A stretch of DNA of 64,000 nt from Bacteroidia bacterium (GTDB lineage: Bacteria; Bacteroidota; Bacteroidia; AKYH767-A; OLB10). The notes beneath the pieces are model-generated. The model had not been told where the DNA came from. It worked only from the letters and a program-made list of their open reading frames with translations, and made no database searches. A program made the position numbers and the translations under genes. Positions within the stretch are counted from its first letter, which is position 1, and each line of letters starts with the position of its first letter. Of this stretch, positions 36,840 through 46,797 are shown piece after piece. The DNA is taken from the NCBI GenBank assembly GCA_016788165.1, contig JAEUTH010000021.1, positions 1-64,000 on the forward strand, in the 5' to 3' direction.

Positions 36840-38213
36840 ATGGAGTATATAAACCAATTTATTGACACTAACAAACAGCGTTTCATTGATGAATTAATGG
36901 CATTTCTGCGGATACCCAGCGTAAGTGCCGATTCGGCATACAAGCATCATGTTGCTGATGCGGCTGCTTTTGTAGCTCAAAAGTTAGAAGCTGCAGGTGC
37001 TACCGATGTAGAAATTTGTAACACAGCAGGCCATCCAATTGTTTATGGTCAAAAACTTATCAATCCACAACTGCCAACCGTTGTGGTTTATGGCCATTAT
37101 GATGTGCAACCTCCCGACCCATTGGATTTATGGAACTCGCCACCATTTGAACCTGTAATTAAGGATGAAAAAATTTATGCACGGGGTGCTTGTGATGATA
37201 AGGGCCAGGTTTATATGCACATCAAAGCTTTTGAGTTAATGATGAAGAATAATGCCTTGCCATGTAATATAAAGTTTATGATTGAGGGCGAGGAGGAAGT
37301 TGGCTCGGCAAACTTAGGCGATTGGATACGAGCAAATAAGGAAAGGCTTAAAGGGGATGTAATTTTAATTTCTGATACATCTATTATCAGCAACGATACA
37401 CCCAGCATTGATGTGGGCCTGCGCGGCTTGAGTTATTTAGAAGTTGAGGTTACCGGCCCTAACAGAGATTTGCACTCAGGTGTTTATGGTGGCGCAGTTG
37501 CTAACCCTATTCAAGTGCTTTGTGAAATGATTTCACAATTAAAAGATACCAAACAGCACATTACTGTTGACGGGTTTTATGATGATGTGCTATCCGTATC
37601 GGATGCCGATAGAAAAGCTATGGCTTTAACTCCTTTTGATTTAAATGAATACAAAGCTGACTTAGGCATTAACGAAGTTAGAGGCGAAACCGGCTACACC
37701 ACATTAGAGCGAACCGGAATCAGACCCACATTAGAGTTAAATGGTATTTGGGGCGGTTATACAGGCGAGGGTAGTAAAACGGTTTTACCATCAAAAGCTT
37801 ATGCAAAAATAAGCATGCGATTGGTACCCAATCAAAACCATGAAACCATTACAAAATTGTTTGCGCAACATTTTGAAAAAATGGCGCCATCATACGTAAA
37901 AGTTAAAGTTACACCCCATCATGGTGGCATGCCGTATTTAACCGAAACCACAAGCGATGCTTACATAGCTGCCGAAAAAGCGATGGAAACAACCTTTGGT
38001 AAAAAACCCATACCTACAAGGGGTGGTGGCAGTATTCCTATTGTAGCCTTATTTGAAAAAGAATTGGGTTTAAAAAGTGTATTGATGGGATTTGGATTAG
38101 ATAGTGACTTAATACATTCGCCTAATGAGCATTTTGGAATTTTTAATTTTCTGAAAGGTATTGAAACCATTCCTCACTTCTTTCATAACTACACAGCAAT
38201 AAAAACGAAATAA
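36840..38213 (+). CDS. M20-family dipeptidase
   Basis: A 457-residue metallopeptidase. The ATG at 36840 (MEYINQFIDT) is chosen over one at 36786 because family members start here. Metal and catalytic residues are visible: His86 and Asp88 in YGHYDVQPP, Asp119 in RGACDDKG, the EGEEEVGS block (Glu151 region), and the C-terminal His in LIHSPNEHF. The lid/dimerisation domain is in the middle (HSGVYGGAVANP). Family role: cytosolic hydrolysis of dipeptides and similar substrates with two zinc ions. Substrate range is unknown. It is followed by a strong terminator. Confidence 0.94.
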   Translation: MEYINQFIDTNKQRFIDELMAFLRIPSVSADSAYKHHVADAAAFVAQKLEAAGATDVEICNTAGHPIVYGQKLINPQLPTVVVYGHYDVQPPDPLDLWNSPPFEPVIKDEKIYARGACDDKGQVYMHIKAFELMMKNNALPCNIKFMIEGEEEVGSANLGDWIRANKERLKGDVILISDTSIISNDTPSIDVGLRGLSYLEVEVTGPNRDLHSGVYGGAVANPIQVLCEMISQLKDTKQHITVDGFYDDVLSVSDADRKAMALTPFDLNEYKADLGINEVRGETGYTTLERTGIRPTLELNGIWGGYTGEGSKTVLPSKAYAKISMRLVPNQNHETITKLFAQHFEKMAPSYVKVKVTPHHGGMPYLTETTSDAYIAAEKAMETTFGKKPIPTRGGGSIPIVALFEKELGLKSVLMGFGLDSDLIHSPNEHFGIFNFLKGIETIPHFFHNYTAIKTK

Positions 38214-38302
38214 GCATATCAGGAATATTCAGATTAAAGGGGCATTACTTATATGAAAGAAGTTGAAAACAAGACTTCAATTTTTTATTTACCCAAACAA
38301 AG

Positions 38303-38326
38303 AGGCTGCCTAAATTTTGGCAGCCT
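38303..38326. terminator. Bidirectional terminator between dipeptidase and OmpA genes
   Basis: AGGCTGCC (38303-38310) pairs perfectly with GGCAGCCT (38319-38326) over an 8-base loop, followed by T-rich sequence. It sits between convergent genes at 38213 and 38330. Confidence 0.82.
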
Positions 38327-38329
38327 TTA

Positions 38330-40318
38330 TTATTTGAAGGATAAAGAAGTAACTTCAATTTTACGGGCTAAAGCTGCTTCGGGGCTATATACTGATTGTG
38401 CTTTGTTGCGCACATCATCACTAACTTTTACTACATCAGCCTCGCCCATTGCTTCTTTAACAATGATTAGCTTACCGCCATCAAAATAGCTTTGCAAAAT
38501 GTTTTGATTGTATTTATTCAAATAGTTAATAAAGCAACTGATTCTTCGTTGTGATAAACGAAAGTTATATTGACTATCAGCTAACGGACTCGACATACCA
38601 CGTACCGTTATTGTAACCGTTTTATCGCGTTGCAAAAGAGATAAAACATATTGACACATCTTTTCAAGCCGTTGATATCCGTCTAATAAATCATCTTCAA
38701 AAAAAGTATGCATTCTTAATGCTGCTTTTTCTCTTTCATTTACTGCAAAGCCAAGTGCGTAATTTTCTTTGTAGGTACTTGCGGTTAATTGGTACTTCTT
38801 AAAGAGGGCATCATAATCAGCTTTAGTTGTTTCTTTTAAAGTTTTTGGGTCGGGTTCATCATTGTCAAAATATAATCGTAAAGGGAAAGAAAATTCTAAT
38901 TCATTTTCAATGATACTTCGTGTTAAACTATCGCGTGTGCTAACCGGACCCTCATCTAATGTTATAACACCATAACTTTTTTGTACTTCGCCTTTTATTT
39001 TTTGTTTTTCGAGCCGGTTAATTTTGTAGGCATACAAATCATAACAACAGGTTTCGGAATTGATATGCAATGCGCCTTTTCTGTTGGTAGTTAATATGCC
39101 GCTTGTATCGTTATCATTTACGGTAAAATATAAATCATTATAACTGCTGTTTAAAGGTAAGCCTAAATTTGTAGCTGTTTTAAACTGCCCCGTTAAGTTA
39201 TCCGATCTAAAAACATCAAAACCGCCAAAGCCATAATGACCTTCGCTACTAAAGTACAATGCTTCTTCAGTTTTTGCATAAAAGGGTGTTTCGTCATCAG
39301 CAAAAGTGTTTATGGCATCTCCTGCATTAATGGGTGTTGTAAATTGTCCCTGTAAATCCAATTGCATCTGCCAAATATCCATTTTGCCATAACCACCGGG
39401 CATGTTACTAACGAAGTGAATTAAATATCCTTTGTTACCATTGGTGGTAATATTGGGTTGTGTGTAAGTATAAGCCTCGTTAAATGAACTGAAGTTTACA
39501 GGCTGTGGCATTGTCCATTTTTTATCAGCAAAATAGCTCATCATTAAACGGCATTTAAACTTAATGCCGGTATCGGGCTTACAATCGCAGAACAACATTA
39601 TTTTTTTATCAGGACTAATAGCTGCATTGTTTCTGTTTTTATCATCGCTGTTAATGGGCAGGGGAAGTGTTTCGGCATTGGCGTAACGATTGTTTCTGAT
39701 TTTGCTGCTTAATATTTTTGGAATATATATTTTTTGATGTCGTTTATCAGGGTTAGCTACGTCAAAACGGTTTGATGAAAAGTATAATTCGTTAGCAATA
39801 ACCTGGCCGGCATAATCAGCATGTATTGTATTTATCTGGCTGCCTAAATTATTGACGGTTGCTTTAAGTGGTTGCTTGGCCCAAAGGATGGCCGAGTCGC
39901 ATGCAGCAATTTCAAGCAGCGTTTTTTTGCCTTTATAGGTTGTTGTGTCTAATCCTAATTTTTGATATTGCTTGTAATAAACTTTGGCTGTTTCATACAT
40001 GCCATTATACTTTTTCATTTCGGCCAGATAAAATATTGCATCCGGGTAAATTTGCATGTCATCGTTCGAAACAATGTTTGTATAAGTAGCGGCAGCATGT
40101 ATATAATCGTTGCCTAAACGTTGCGCCTCCGCTTTTTTTATTAGTAATGGTAATTGCTTTGGGTTTGCAAGTAAGGCTTGCTCGTAGTAAAAAGCAGCAT
40201 TAAAATAATCGAACTTTGACATAGCTTTATCACCGGCTTTTTCAAAGCCTGCAGCCGTTTGTGCTATTATGGGTTGGGCTGCAAATACAAACCAAATTAT
40301 GGCAAGCCATTTTCTCAT
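38330..40318 (-). CDS. OmpA-family protein with TPR and PD40-type repeats
   Basis: A 662-residue envelope protein, third gene of the adhesin - PorP/SprF - OmpA operon. A signal peptide (to about 19, ending IIAQ) is followed by TPR-like helices (about 22-140, FEKAGDKAMSKFDYFNAAFYYEQALL). A WD40/PD40-like propeller covers about 175-430 (DKKIMLFCDC, YFSSEGHYGFGGFDVF). The C-terminal OmpA-like domain covers about 480-662, with LYFDNDEPD and the RLSQRRISCFINYLN segment for peptidoglycan contact. Such TPR-PD40-OmpA proteins typically accompany PorP/SprF and are thought to link the outer-membrane complex to peptidoglycan. The gene begins 9 bases after porP. Confidence 0.88.
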   Translation of the reverse strand: MRKWLAIIWFVFAAQPIIAQTAAGFEKAGDKAMSKFDYFNAAFYYEQALLANPKQLPLLIKKAEAQRLGNDYIHAAATYTNIVSNDDMQIYPDAIFYLAEMKKYNGMYETAKVYYKQYQKLGLDTTTYKGKKTLLEIAACDSAILWAKQPLKATVNNLGSQINTIHADYAGQVIANELYFSSNRFDVANPDKRHQKIYIPKILSSKIRNNRYANAETLPLPINSDDKNRNNAAISPDKKIMLFCDCKPDTGIKFKCRLMMSYFADKKWTMPQPVNFSSFNEAYTYTQPNITTNGNKGYLIHFVSNMPGGYGKMDIWQMQLDLQGQFTTPINAGDAINTFADDETPFYAKTEEALYFSSEGHYGFGGFDVFRSDNLTGQFKTATNLGLPLNSSYNDLYFTVNDNDTSGILTTNRKGALHINSETCCYDLYAYKINRLEKQKIKGEVQKSYGVITLDEGPVSTRDSLTRSIIENELEFSFPLRLYFDNDEPDPKTLKETTKADYDALFKKYQLTASTYKENYALGFAVNEREKAALRMHTFFEDDLLDGYQRLEKMCQYVLSLLQRDKTVTITVRGMSSPLADSQYNFRLSQRRISCFINYLNKYNQNILQSYFDGGKLIIVKEAMGEADVVKVSDDVRNKAQSVYSPEAALARKIEVTSLSFK

Positions 40319-40327
40319 TTTAATTTA

Positions 40328-41371
40328 TCAATAAATAATACATGGGGGTGATGGTGCCAAAGGTCTGATTTTATAAATCTTATATATCAGTGCTGCTTCA
40401 AAGCCGCCACGTCCTTTGCTTGCATTTGTTAGTTGGCTGATATTTATGTCATAACTTAATCCTACATACAAATTTTTTAAGCCTAAACCCGTTTGTAGTA
40501 CTATAGCATCGGCCCAACGGTAAGATACACCAGCTTCCAACAAACTAACCTTTTCAAATTTATGCCACTGTATGTGTCCGCCAAAATGTATTTGTTGTAA
40601 AGTGTTTTGACGCATATACAATAAATGTGGTATAATGGTTACGTTATTTACTTGTTGCTGCCAGTGTGCGTATGCAGTAAGGCGGGGCATAATTTTTACG
40701 TTACCCGAATTATAGAAACTGTTTTTTGCCCGGTTTATATGGTGTAGTGCAACACCCAATTGAAACTGCCTGGTTTCATTTTTAAACAATTGTCCATGCA
40801 AGCCTATACCTAAATCAAAGTAGCCCATTTTATCATCGGTTACCGGTTCGCCTGTTGGCGCAGTAGGATCAAAAAAATCGCCAGTAAATTGATTGTTAAA
40901 AGACAACCCGTTTATATCAAAACTTTTTTGAGTATAGCCTAACAAAACGCCTATACTTATGATGTTTATCGAATCGGCATCAAGTGTTTGTTGGAAACCG
41001 GTTGTGAAATTAATATTGGTTGTACGCAGGTGCGAGTCGCCATCAACATCGCTGTTAACCATTAGCCCAACACCGGTGTTGGGATGAAAAGTTCCAATGC
41101 CTATTGCTTTCATATCAAAAGCGGCTGAGTAAGTGCGATATGGAACCGTTACTGATTTCCACTGACTGCGGGTATTAAGCACCATCCGGTAATCGGCATT
41201 GGCACCCGTTAAAGCAGGATTGAGGTTTAAAGGCGAGTTGTAATATTGAGAGTAGTGTAAATCTTGCCCAATCGAATGTTTTGAAAATAACAAAAGCAAC
41301 AATACCCATATACGTAGTGCATGTATATGGTTTACTGTTTTCAGTTTGGTTATATAATTTGCTATTTTCAA
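40328..41371 (-). CDS. PorP/SprF-family T9SS outer-membrane protein
   Basis: A 347-residue predicted beta-barrel. It starts with a TTG (complement of 41369-41371), preceded by an AAGG ribosome-binding-type sequence; no ATG lies before the hydrophobic signal segment (IWVLLLLLFSKHSIGQ). The mature N-terminus DLHYSQYYNSPLNLNPALTG is the PorP/SprF signature, and GLHGQLFKN, GVALHHIN and VGLSYDIN are barrel strands typical of the family. Role: partner of a type B cargo protein, needed for its surface attachment or secretion through T9SS. The adhesin upstream ends 4 bases before it, which fixes the pair as cargo and dedicated SprF-like partner. Confidence 0.92.
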   Translation of the reverse strand: MKIANYITKLKTVNHIHALRIWVLLLLLFSKHSIGQDLHYSQYYNSPLNLNPALTGANADYRMVLNTRSQWKSVTVPYRTYSAAFDMKAIGIGTFHPNTGVGLMVNSDVDGDSHLRTTNINFTTGFQQTLDADSINIISIGVLLGYTQKSFDINGLSFNNQFTGDFFDPTAPTGEPVTDDKMGYFDLGIGLHGQLFKNETRQFQLGVALHHINRAKNSFYNSGNVKIMPRLTAYAHWQQQVNNVTIIPHLLYMRQNTLQQIHFGGHIQWHKFEKVSLLEAGVSYRWADAIVLQTGLGLKNLYVGLSYDINISQLTNASKGRGGFEAALIYKIYKIRPLAPSPPCIIY

Positions 41372-41375
41372 ATGA

Positions 41376-43724
41376 CTACCTTAATAGTGTAATGTTTCCT
41401 TTTTTATAAAACTTTTGTTGATCAAAACAAGTTATCTCTATATAATAGTCGAAAACGGCCGGTGTTAATGCTTTGCCTTTATACATACCATCCCAACCAT
41501 TATTGGGGTTATTACTTTCGAAAACTTTTTGACCCCACCGGTCAAATATTTTAAAGTTCATTTCTAATATCGTATTGCCTTTTACATACAGTACATCGTT
41601 TTCGTTGTCGCCATTTGGCGAAAAAGCGCTTGGTACAAATAGCTCAGGTTCTATACAGTTCACATCTTTGATATAGATTGAAACAGTATCGGTATTGGTG
41701 CAGCCATTTGCATCGGAAATTACAACTACAAATTGGTGGTAGCCGGTATCGGGTTTAGTGGTGGGATTATATATGACTGCATTATTTAATATGTTGCCCG
41801 GTTGCCATGTATAGTTGTAATTGGCTTGTGTGGCAATTAACTGCACAAGCTGACCTAAATATGCAGTATCGTAATTTATGGTTGCAATCAGTGGTGGAAG
41901 TGAGTCGCTAAATAAAACATGTACACTATCAGTAACACTACAGCCATTATCATCGGTAACTATTACGGTATATATACCCGGACACAGGTTATTTGCTGTG
42001 GCTGAAGTTTGTTGTTGCGTATCGTTCCAAATATATTGGTATGGACTTGTACCTCCGTTATTATTAATTGTAGCAGTACCTATACACAAACCGTTACAGT
42101 AGGCAGTTGTAGCTTGTATGGTTTTATTAAGTTTTGGAGGTGCAGTTATAGTTACAGTACGCTGTACGGCACAACCTTTACCATCGCTAACGGTAACAGT
42201 GTAAACACCGCTGCACAGGTTTATTGCAGTTGGTGTAGTTTGATTCTGACTATCACTCCACAAAATGTTGTAGGGTGCATTGCCTCCGGTATGGTTAACC
42301 GTTGCTGTTCCGTTACAATCGTCAAAACATAAATTGTTGGTGCTTGAAAGCAGTTGCGCATTAAATGCATTACTGGTGTTTATAGTAAGTGTAACAGTAT
42401 CTTTGCAACCATATTGCGAAGTACTGATAAAGGTTGCCACAAAGGTACCGGCAACATTATACGCATGGGTAGGGTTTCTAGTAGAGCCGGTTATTCCATC
42501 GCCAAAATCGTAATAAATGTTACTGGCAAGTCCGCCACTTATAACACTATCTTTGAAATAAGCAATGGCATTACAACTGTCAATGTTTACGGTTAGATTT
42601 GCAATATGTTGTGGGTAAATGGTTATGTTTTGTATTGATGTATCGTTACATAACGGATTGTTAGAATAAGCGATCAATGTAACTGCATAAGTACCAGGTT
42701 GTGTGTATTGATATGTAGGATGAATGACAGTACTGGTATCGTTGGTAGTTAGTAAATTGCCAAAATCCCATTTATAATTAGTTGCACCGGCACTTAAATT
42801 CGTAAAGTTTACAGCATTAATGCCACATTGTGTTTGTGGGTTAGTAAAAAATGCAGTTACCAATCCTGAGCAAGGAACCACATTTATCTGAAAATCGCGT
42901 TTGGTGGTGCTTAACAAATATCCATTTCGGTATTCATTTGCACAAACCCCTACAACAAATTGGCCGGCTGCATTCGGAATTGCTGTGAGTATGCCTGTAA
43001 CGCTGTCAATTTTTAAAGGGAATGGCCCCCCCAGCATATTATTCACATTAAAACCTGGTGCCCATGTAACCGGAGCATAAGGCGGGTCTTCGGGTGGGTC
43101 GGGTTGTGGTGTACTTAAGGCACCATTTAAAGGTGCGCATAGTTCATATCGTATTACATCACCATCCAGATCGGTTGCGCTATGATTAAATTCGAATGGA
43201 TAATTCTGACAAATAAACGGTGGAGGCCAATTATTAAAAACAGGGTTGCTGTTTATTGGAACGGGTATGCGGTCGGGTATAGTTGTATATATGGTTATTC
43301 CCTGATCATCGGGCAGGGCTAAGTTGGTTATGGTAACATTACGGCAACAACGCTGATAAACTAATTGGTAACCGCCCGGTATTGGAGGTAAGCTAACATT
43401 AATGATGTAGGTAGTACGCTCATAACATACATCGGTGGGTGGGGTAAGGCATGGCGAATTTATAAATGGCTGAACGGTATCTTTAAACAAAAAGGGCATC
43501 TGAAAATTATAAAGCAAATCGTTAAACACATTAAAAACGCCTAATGCCGCAGGGTCATCAAATTGCGGCACACCATTATAACAATCGCGGTAAACCGTTA
43601 CCCTTATCTCATAATTATCTCCGCCCAAATATTTGTAATTGATTTCGCCTCCGACAATATGTGTGGCTTTTGACGATTGTACAAAAAGTAGTATGAAGAG
43701 TGGGAGTAGTAGTTTTATTTTCAT
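41376..43724 (-). CDS. SprB-like gliding-motility-associated adhesin (T9SS type B)
   Basis: A 782-residue surface protein, first gene of the operon. A signal peptide (about 20 residues) leads to the THIVGGEINYKYLGGDNYEI module usual at the N-terminus of these adhesins (about 21-280). Two PKD-like domains follow (WDFGNLLTTNDT, YYDFGDGITG). Next come two SprB repeats (GNAPYNILWSDSQNQ, GTSPYQYIWNDTQQQ) and the type B domain (FVPSAFSPNGDNENDVLYV, MNFKIFDRWGQKVFES). Known: SprB in Flavobacterium johnsoniae is the mobile gliding adhesin and needs SprF. Whether this organism glides cannot be inferred, because such operons also occur in non-gliding species. The Cys-rich N-terminal module probably carries disulfides. 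Confidence 0.92.
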   Translation of the reverse strand: MKIKLLLPLFILLFVQSSKATHIVGGEINYKYLGGDNYEIRVTVYRDCYNGVPQFDDPAALGVFNVFNDLLYNFQMPFLFKDTVQPFINSPCLTPPTDVCYERTTYIINVSLPPIPGGYQLVYQRCCRNVTITNLALPDDQGITIYTTIPDRIPVPINSNPVFNNWPPPFICQNYPFEFNHSATDLDGDVIRYELCAPLNGALSTPQPDPPEDPPYAPVTWAPGFNVNNMLGGPFPLKIDSVTGILTAIPNAAGQFVVGVCANEYRNGYLLSTTKRDFQINVVPCSGLVTAFFTNPQTQCGINAVNFTNLSAGATNYKWDFGNLLTTNDTSTVIHPTYQYTQPGTYAVTLIAYSNNPLCNDTSIQNITIYPQHIANLTVNIDSCNAIAYFKDSVISGGLASNIYYDFGDGITGSTRNPTHAYNVAGTFVATFISTSQYGCKDTVTLTINTSNAFNAQLLSSTNNLCFDDCNGTATVNHTGGNAPYNILWSDSQNQTTPTAINLCSGVYTVTVSDGKGCAVQRTVTITAPPKLNKTIQATTAYCNGLCIGTATINNNGGTSPYQYIWNDTQQQTSATANNLCPGIYTVIVTDDNGCSVTDSVHVLFSDSLPPLIATINYDTAYLGQLVQLIATQANYNYTWQPGNILNNAVIYNPTTKPDTGYHQFVVVISDANGCTNTDTVSIYIKDVNCIEPELFVPSAFSPNGDNENDVLYVKGNTILEMNFKIFDRWGQKVFESNNPNNGWDGMYKGKALTPAVFDYYIEITCFDQQKFYKKGNITLLR

Positions 43725-43747
43725 GAACGCTCATGCGTATAGTTTCA

Positions 43748-43755
43748 CAAAAATA
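43748..43755 (-). promoter_or_regulatory. Candidate -7 box of the adhesin-porP-ompA operon
   Basis: On the minus strand TATTTTTG matches TAnnTTTG fully, 23 bases before the adhesin start codon. The nearest TTG is too close for a regular -33 element. Confidence 0.4.
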
Positions 43756-43783
43756 AAAACAGACCAATGCCGATGAAGAAAAA

Positions 43784-45403
43784 TTATTGAACGATGGTAG
43801 GTTTTGCGTCAGTTTCGGTTATTACGGTAAAACTATTAGCTATGGGCAAAGTATTTTGCAATATGGTTTCGATAAATGTTTTACCATGCTTGCAATAAAA
43901 CATAGTGAAGTTAAAATACCGCTCTTGAAGCGATTGCATGGGAAACAAATTTTCCTTTATCGTATCAATTTGCAATAAGGCCGTTTCATTTTTTCGTTTG
44001 ATTGCTTTAAGGGCTTTATCTTCTAAAATTTTTATGCCATTTAATGCTTTTTGTTTTTCGGATTGGGCTGTTGCTAAAAGTGTTGTGTCAATATTTGATA
44101 TAGCTGTAGCCAATTGGTTGTAAACAAGTTCAATTTGATGGTTAGCAGGCAATGCAAATTTACTTATCGTATCATCCTGTAATAAAAAGCGCTTAACCAA
44201 TGTAGTTTTGTCTAAGAATAAATCTACGATTGGCAATTTGAGTTGATTTATTTTTTTGTCAATTGATTTTTCAATCCATAAAAATGAATTGCGCAATAGA
44301 ACAACAGGATAGAAGATGTTATAAGCGTCAAACATTTTTTTGTATTGAAGCCAATAACTTACTTCGGCACCACCACCAATGTAAGCAACATTTGGAAGCA
44401 AAACCTCCTGATAAACAGGACGCAAAATTACATTGGGTGAAAATCGTTCGGGATTGCTTTCGATTTCATGTTCTATTTCGGTTTTATTAAACGAAATAGT
44501 AGTATTAAGTACCCGATAATTATCGCCTTCTGACTCAATTCTTTCGCGAATACCATCTATCATGTAAAACAAATTTATAGGCCTTGCAAATACTTGTGTT
44601 TTATATTTTTTGCTCAGTTGTTTTGTTGTATCATCAACATTTTTGTAAGCTAAACTGTCAAAAATGTCAGCTTTCAAATACGGAATAAACAGTTGCTTAA
44701 GTGTTTTGTCAGATGCATCAATAATTACCAAACCATTTTGGCCGAAAAGTTCGTTAACTAAAGCGCGTGTTGCTTCGGCTAAGTTTTTTTTGTTTTGGTA
44801 AGCAATGCTAATCAGGTTTATTATTTCGTTTGCAAATACGTTTGCGCCTAAAGCTTCTTTTAATTGGGTTAAGCAATTGTCAATATTTGTTATGGGTAAA
44901 CTTCCGGTTGCACCCTTATTTGTTTCTGTCCAATTTATTTTTTTATCGAAAACATACGTATGGTTTATCTCATCAAAATCATGATCTTCTGAAGCCATCC
45001 AGTAAACCGGTACAAAATGTTTGTCGCTATATTGTTGGTTAAGGATTTGCGCCAGTTTTATTGCCGATGCTATTTTGTAAATGAAATACAAAGGGCCTGT
45101 AAAAAGGTTTAGCTGGTGGCCGGTAGTTACAGTAAATGTTTGGCTGTTTAATAATGAACTTAAGTTTGATTTTACTTCGTTATGAGTAGGCAAATTGCTA
45201 TACTGCTTTTGTAATGCATGATGCAACAATTTACGATTGGGGGCTGTATTGGTGCGTTTTTCTATAGCTTCGTTAATTCCATTTAGGTTTGGTTCGAAAG
45301 CATAGTATGTTTCCAGATTTTTATTGCCTGTATAGTAATCGGTAACCAATGCATTAACTGCATTGGTTTGTGCGAATGGAATATGCGATACTTTAAAATC
45401 CAC
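43784..45403 (-). CDS. bshC: Bacillithiol biosynthesis cysteine-adding enzyme BshC
   Basis: A 539-residue protein of family length. It starts with GTG (complement of 45401-45403). The family segments are clear: FTVTTGHQLNLFTGPLYFIYKI, FVPVYWMASEDHDFDEIN and ILRPVYQEVLLPNVAYIGGGAEVSYW. A coiled-coil region lies in the C-terminal third. Role: last step of bacillithiol synthesis, adding cysteine to GlcN-malate. Its presence implies this organism makes bacillithiol as its thiol buffer; bshA and bshB are not in the window. It follows rimO on the minus strand with a 21-base gap. Confidence 0.96.
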   Translation of the reverse strand: MDFKVSHIPFAQTNAVNALVTDYYTGNKNLETYYAFEPNLNGINEAIEKRTNTAPNRKLLHHALQKQYSNLPTHNEVKSNLSSLLNSQTFTVTTGHQLNLFTGPLYFIYKIASAIKLAQILNQQYSDKHFVPVYWMASEDHDFDEINHTYVFDKKINWTETNKGATGSLPITNIDNCLTQLKEALGANVFANEIINLISIAYQNKKNLAEATRALVNELFGQNGLVIIDASDKTLKQLFIPYLKADIFDSLAYKNVDDTTKQLSKKYKTQVFARPINLFYMIDGIRERIESEGDNYRVLNTTISFNKTEIEHEIESNPERFSPNVILRPVYQEVLLPNVAYIGGGAEVSYWLQYKKMFDAYNIFYPVVLLRNSFLWIEKSIDKKINQLKLPIVDLFLDKTTLVKRFLLQDDTISKFALPANHQIELVYNQLATAISNIDTTLLATAQSEKQKALNGIKILEDKALKAIKRKNETALLQIDTIKENLFPMQSLQERYFNFTMFYCKHGKTFIETILQNTLPIANSFTVITETDAKPTIVQ

Positions 45404-45424
45404 AAATAATAAGCTTGTTTTTAA

Positions 45425-46747
45425 TTATTTTAATTCAGTTGGTACGCCAAATAAATCAAACTCTTCGGCTTTGTTTATGTGTACATTAATGAAGCTGCCT
45501 ACGCGCAAATAATTATTTTGGGTATCAATAATTACTTCATTATCTACTTCGGGCGAATCGGCTTCGGTTCGGCCTATGTAGTAGTTGCCCTCTTTTCTAT
45601 CAACCAATACATTAAAAGTTTTTCCAATTTTTGATTGATTTAATTGCCATGAGATTTCCTGTTGTGCATTCATTATTTCGGCTACACGGTGTTGTTTCAC
45701 TTCATCGGCAACATTGTCAATTAAATTATATGCATGTGTATCTTCTTCATGCGAATAGGCAAAAACACCTAAACGGTCAAATTTCACTTCATTAATAAAG
45801 TTCAACAAGTCCTGATGTTGTGCATCTGTTTCGCCCGGGTACCCTGATATTAATGTAGTTCGTAAAGTTATATCCGGTACTTTTTTACGTATGGTTTGTA
45901 ACAGTTGTAGTGTTTTTTCGCGTGTGGTACCTCTGCGCATCGACTTTAATATGTCGTTGTTTACATGTTGTAGTGGTATATCTAAATAATTGCAAATGTT
46001 TTTGTGTTTGGCCATAACATCTAAAACGTCTAATGGGAATCCCATTGGAAAAGCATAATGCAATCTAATCCACTCAATACCTTCAACTTGTGCCAAATTA
46101 TCTAATAATTGGGCAAGCTTTCTTTCTTTATATAAGTCTAAGCCATAATAAGTGCTGTCTTGTGCAATTAATAAAAGCTCTTTAGTTCCTTTTGCCGCAA
46201 GTGTTTTTGCTTCGGATATTATTTGTTCAATCGGTTTCGAAACATGTCCACCACGCATTAATGGTATAGCGCAAAAGGAGCATGGCCTATCGCAGCCTTC
46301 CGAAATTTTTAAATAAGCAAAGTGCTTGGGCGTAGTAACCATACGTTCACCTACCAGTTCGTGCTTATAATTGGCACCTAATGTTTTAAGTAAATGTTGC
46401 AGGTCTCTGGTTCCAAAAAAAGCATCAACGTTGGTAATTTCTTTTTCTAAGTCGGGTTTATAGCGCTCGCTTAAACATCCGGTAACTATTAATTTTTCAA
46501 TTTGCCCTTTTTCTTTTTTACGAGCATAGTGCAAAATGGTATCAATACTTTCTTGCTTGGCATTATCAATAAAACCGCAAGTATTTATAATAACCACTTC
46601 GGCTTGCTTTTTAGCTTGCGACTCATGTTTTACATCAAAATCATTGGCCTTTAATTGCCCCATTAATTCCTCGCTGTCAACTAAATTTTTTGAGCAGCCT
46701 AATGTTACAACATTAACACTGGTTTGTTGGGTTGATTTTGTTTTCAA
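45425..46747 (-). CDS. rimO: Ribosomal protein S12 methylthiotransferase
   Basis: A 440-residue radical-SAM methylthiotransferase. The start is TTG (complement of 46745-46747); an in-frame stop lies upstream with no ATG between, and the N-terminus then fits the family. The first [4Fe-4S] cluster uses Cys18, Cys57 and Cys91, the radical-SAM cluster Cys152, Cys156 and Cys159 (GCDRPCSFC). A C-terminal TRAM-type domain (about 375-440) recognises the target. Known role: adds methylthio to the conserved Asp of ribosomal protein S12. It lies between ftsY and bshC, all on the minus strand. Confidence 0.95.
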   Translation of the reverse strand: MKTKSTQQTSVNVVTLGCSKNLVDSEELMGQLKANDFDVKHESQAKKQAEVVIINTCGFIDNAKQESIDTILHYARKKEKGQIEKLIVTGCLSERYKPDLEKEITNVDAFFGTRDLQHLLKTLGANYKHELVGERMVTTPKHFAYLKISEGCDRPCSFCAIPLMRGGHVSKPIEQIISEAKTLAAKGTKELLLIAQDSTYYGLDLYKERKLAQLLDNLAQVEGIEWIRLHYAFPMGFPLDVLDVMAKHKNICNYLDIPLQHVNNDILKSMRRGTTREKTLQLLQTIRKKVPDITLRTTLISGYPGETDAQHQDLLNFINEVKFDRLGVFAYSHEEDTHAYNLIDNVADEVKQHRVAEIMNAQQEISWQLNQSKIGKTFNVLVDRKEGNYYIGRTEADSPEVDNEVIIDTQNNYLRVGSFINVHINKAEEFDLFGVPTELK

Positions 46748-46797
46748 AGTATATGGTTTGTAAAGCGTTATAAATAATTCATGATTTTAGTGTCTGG

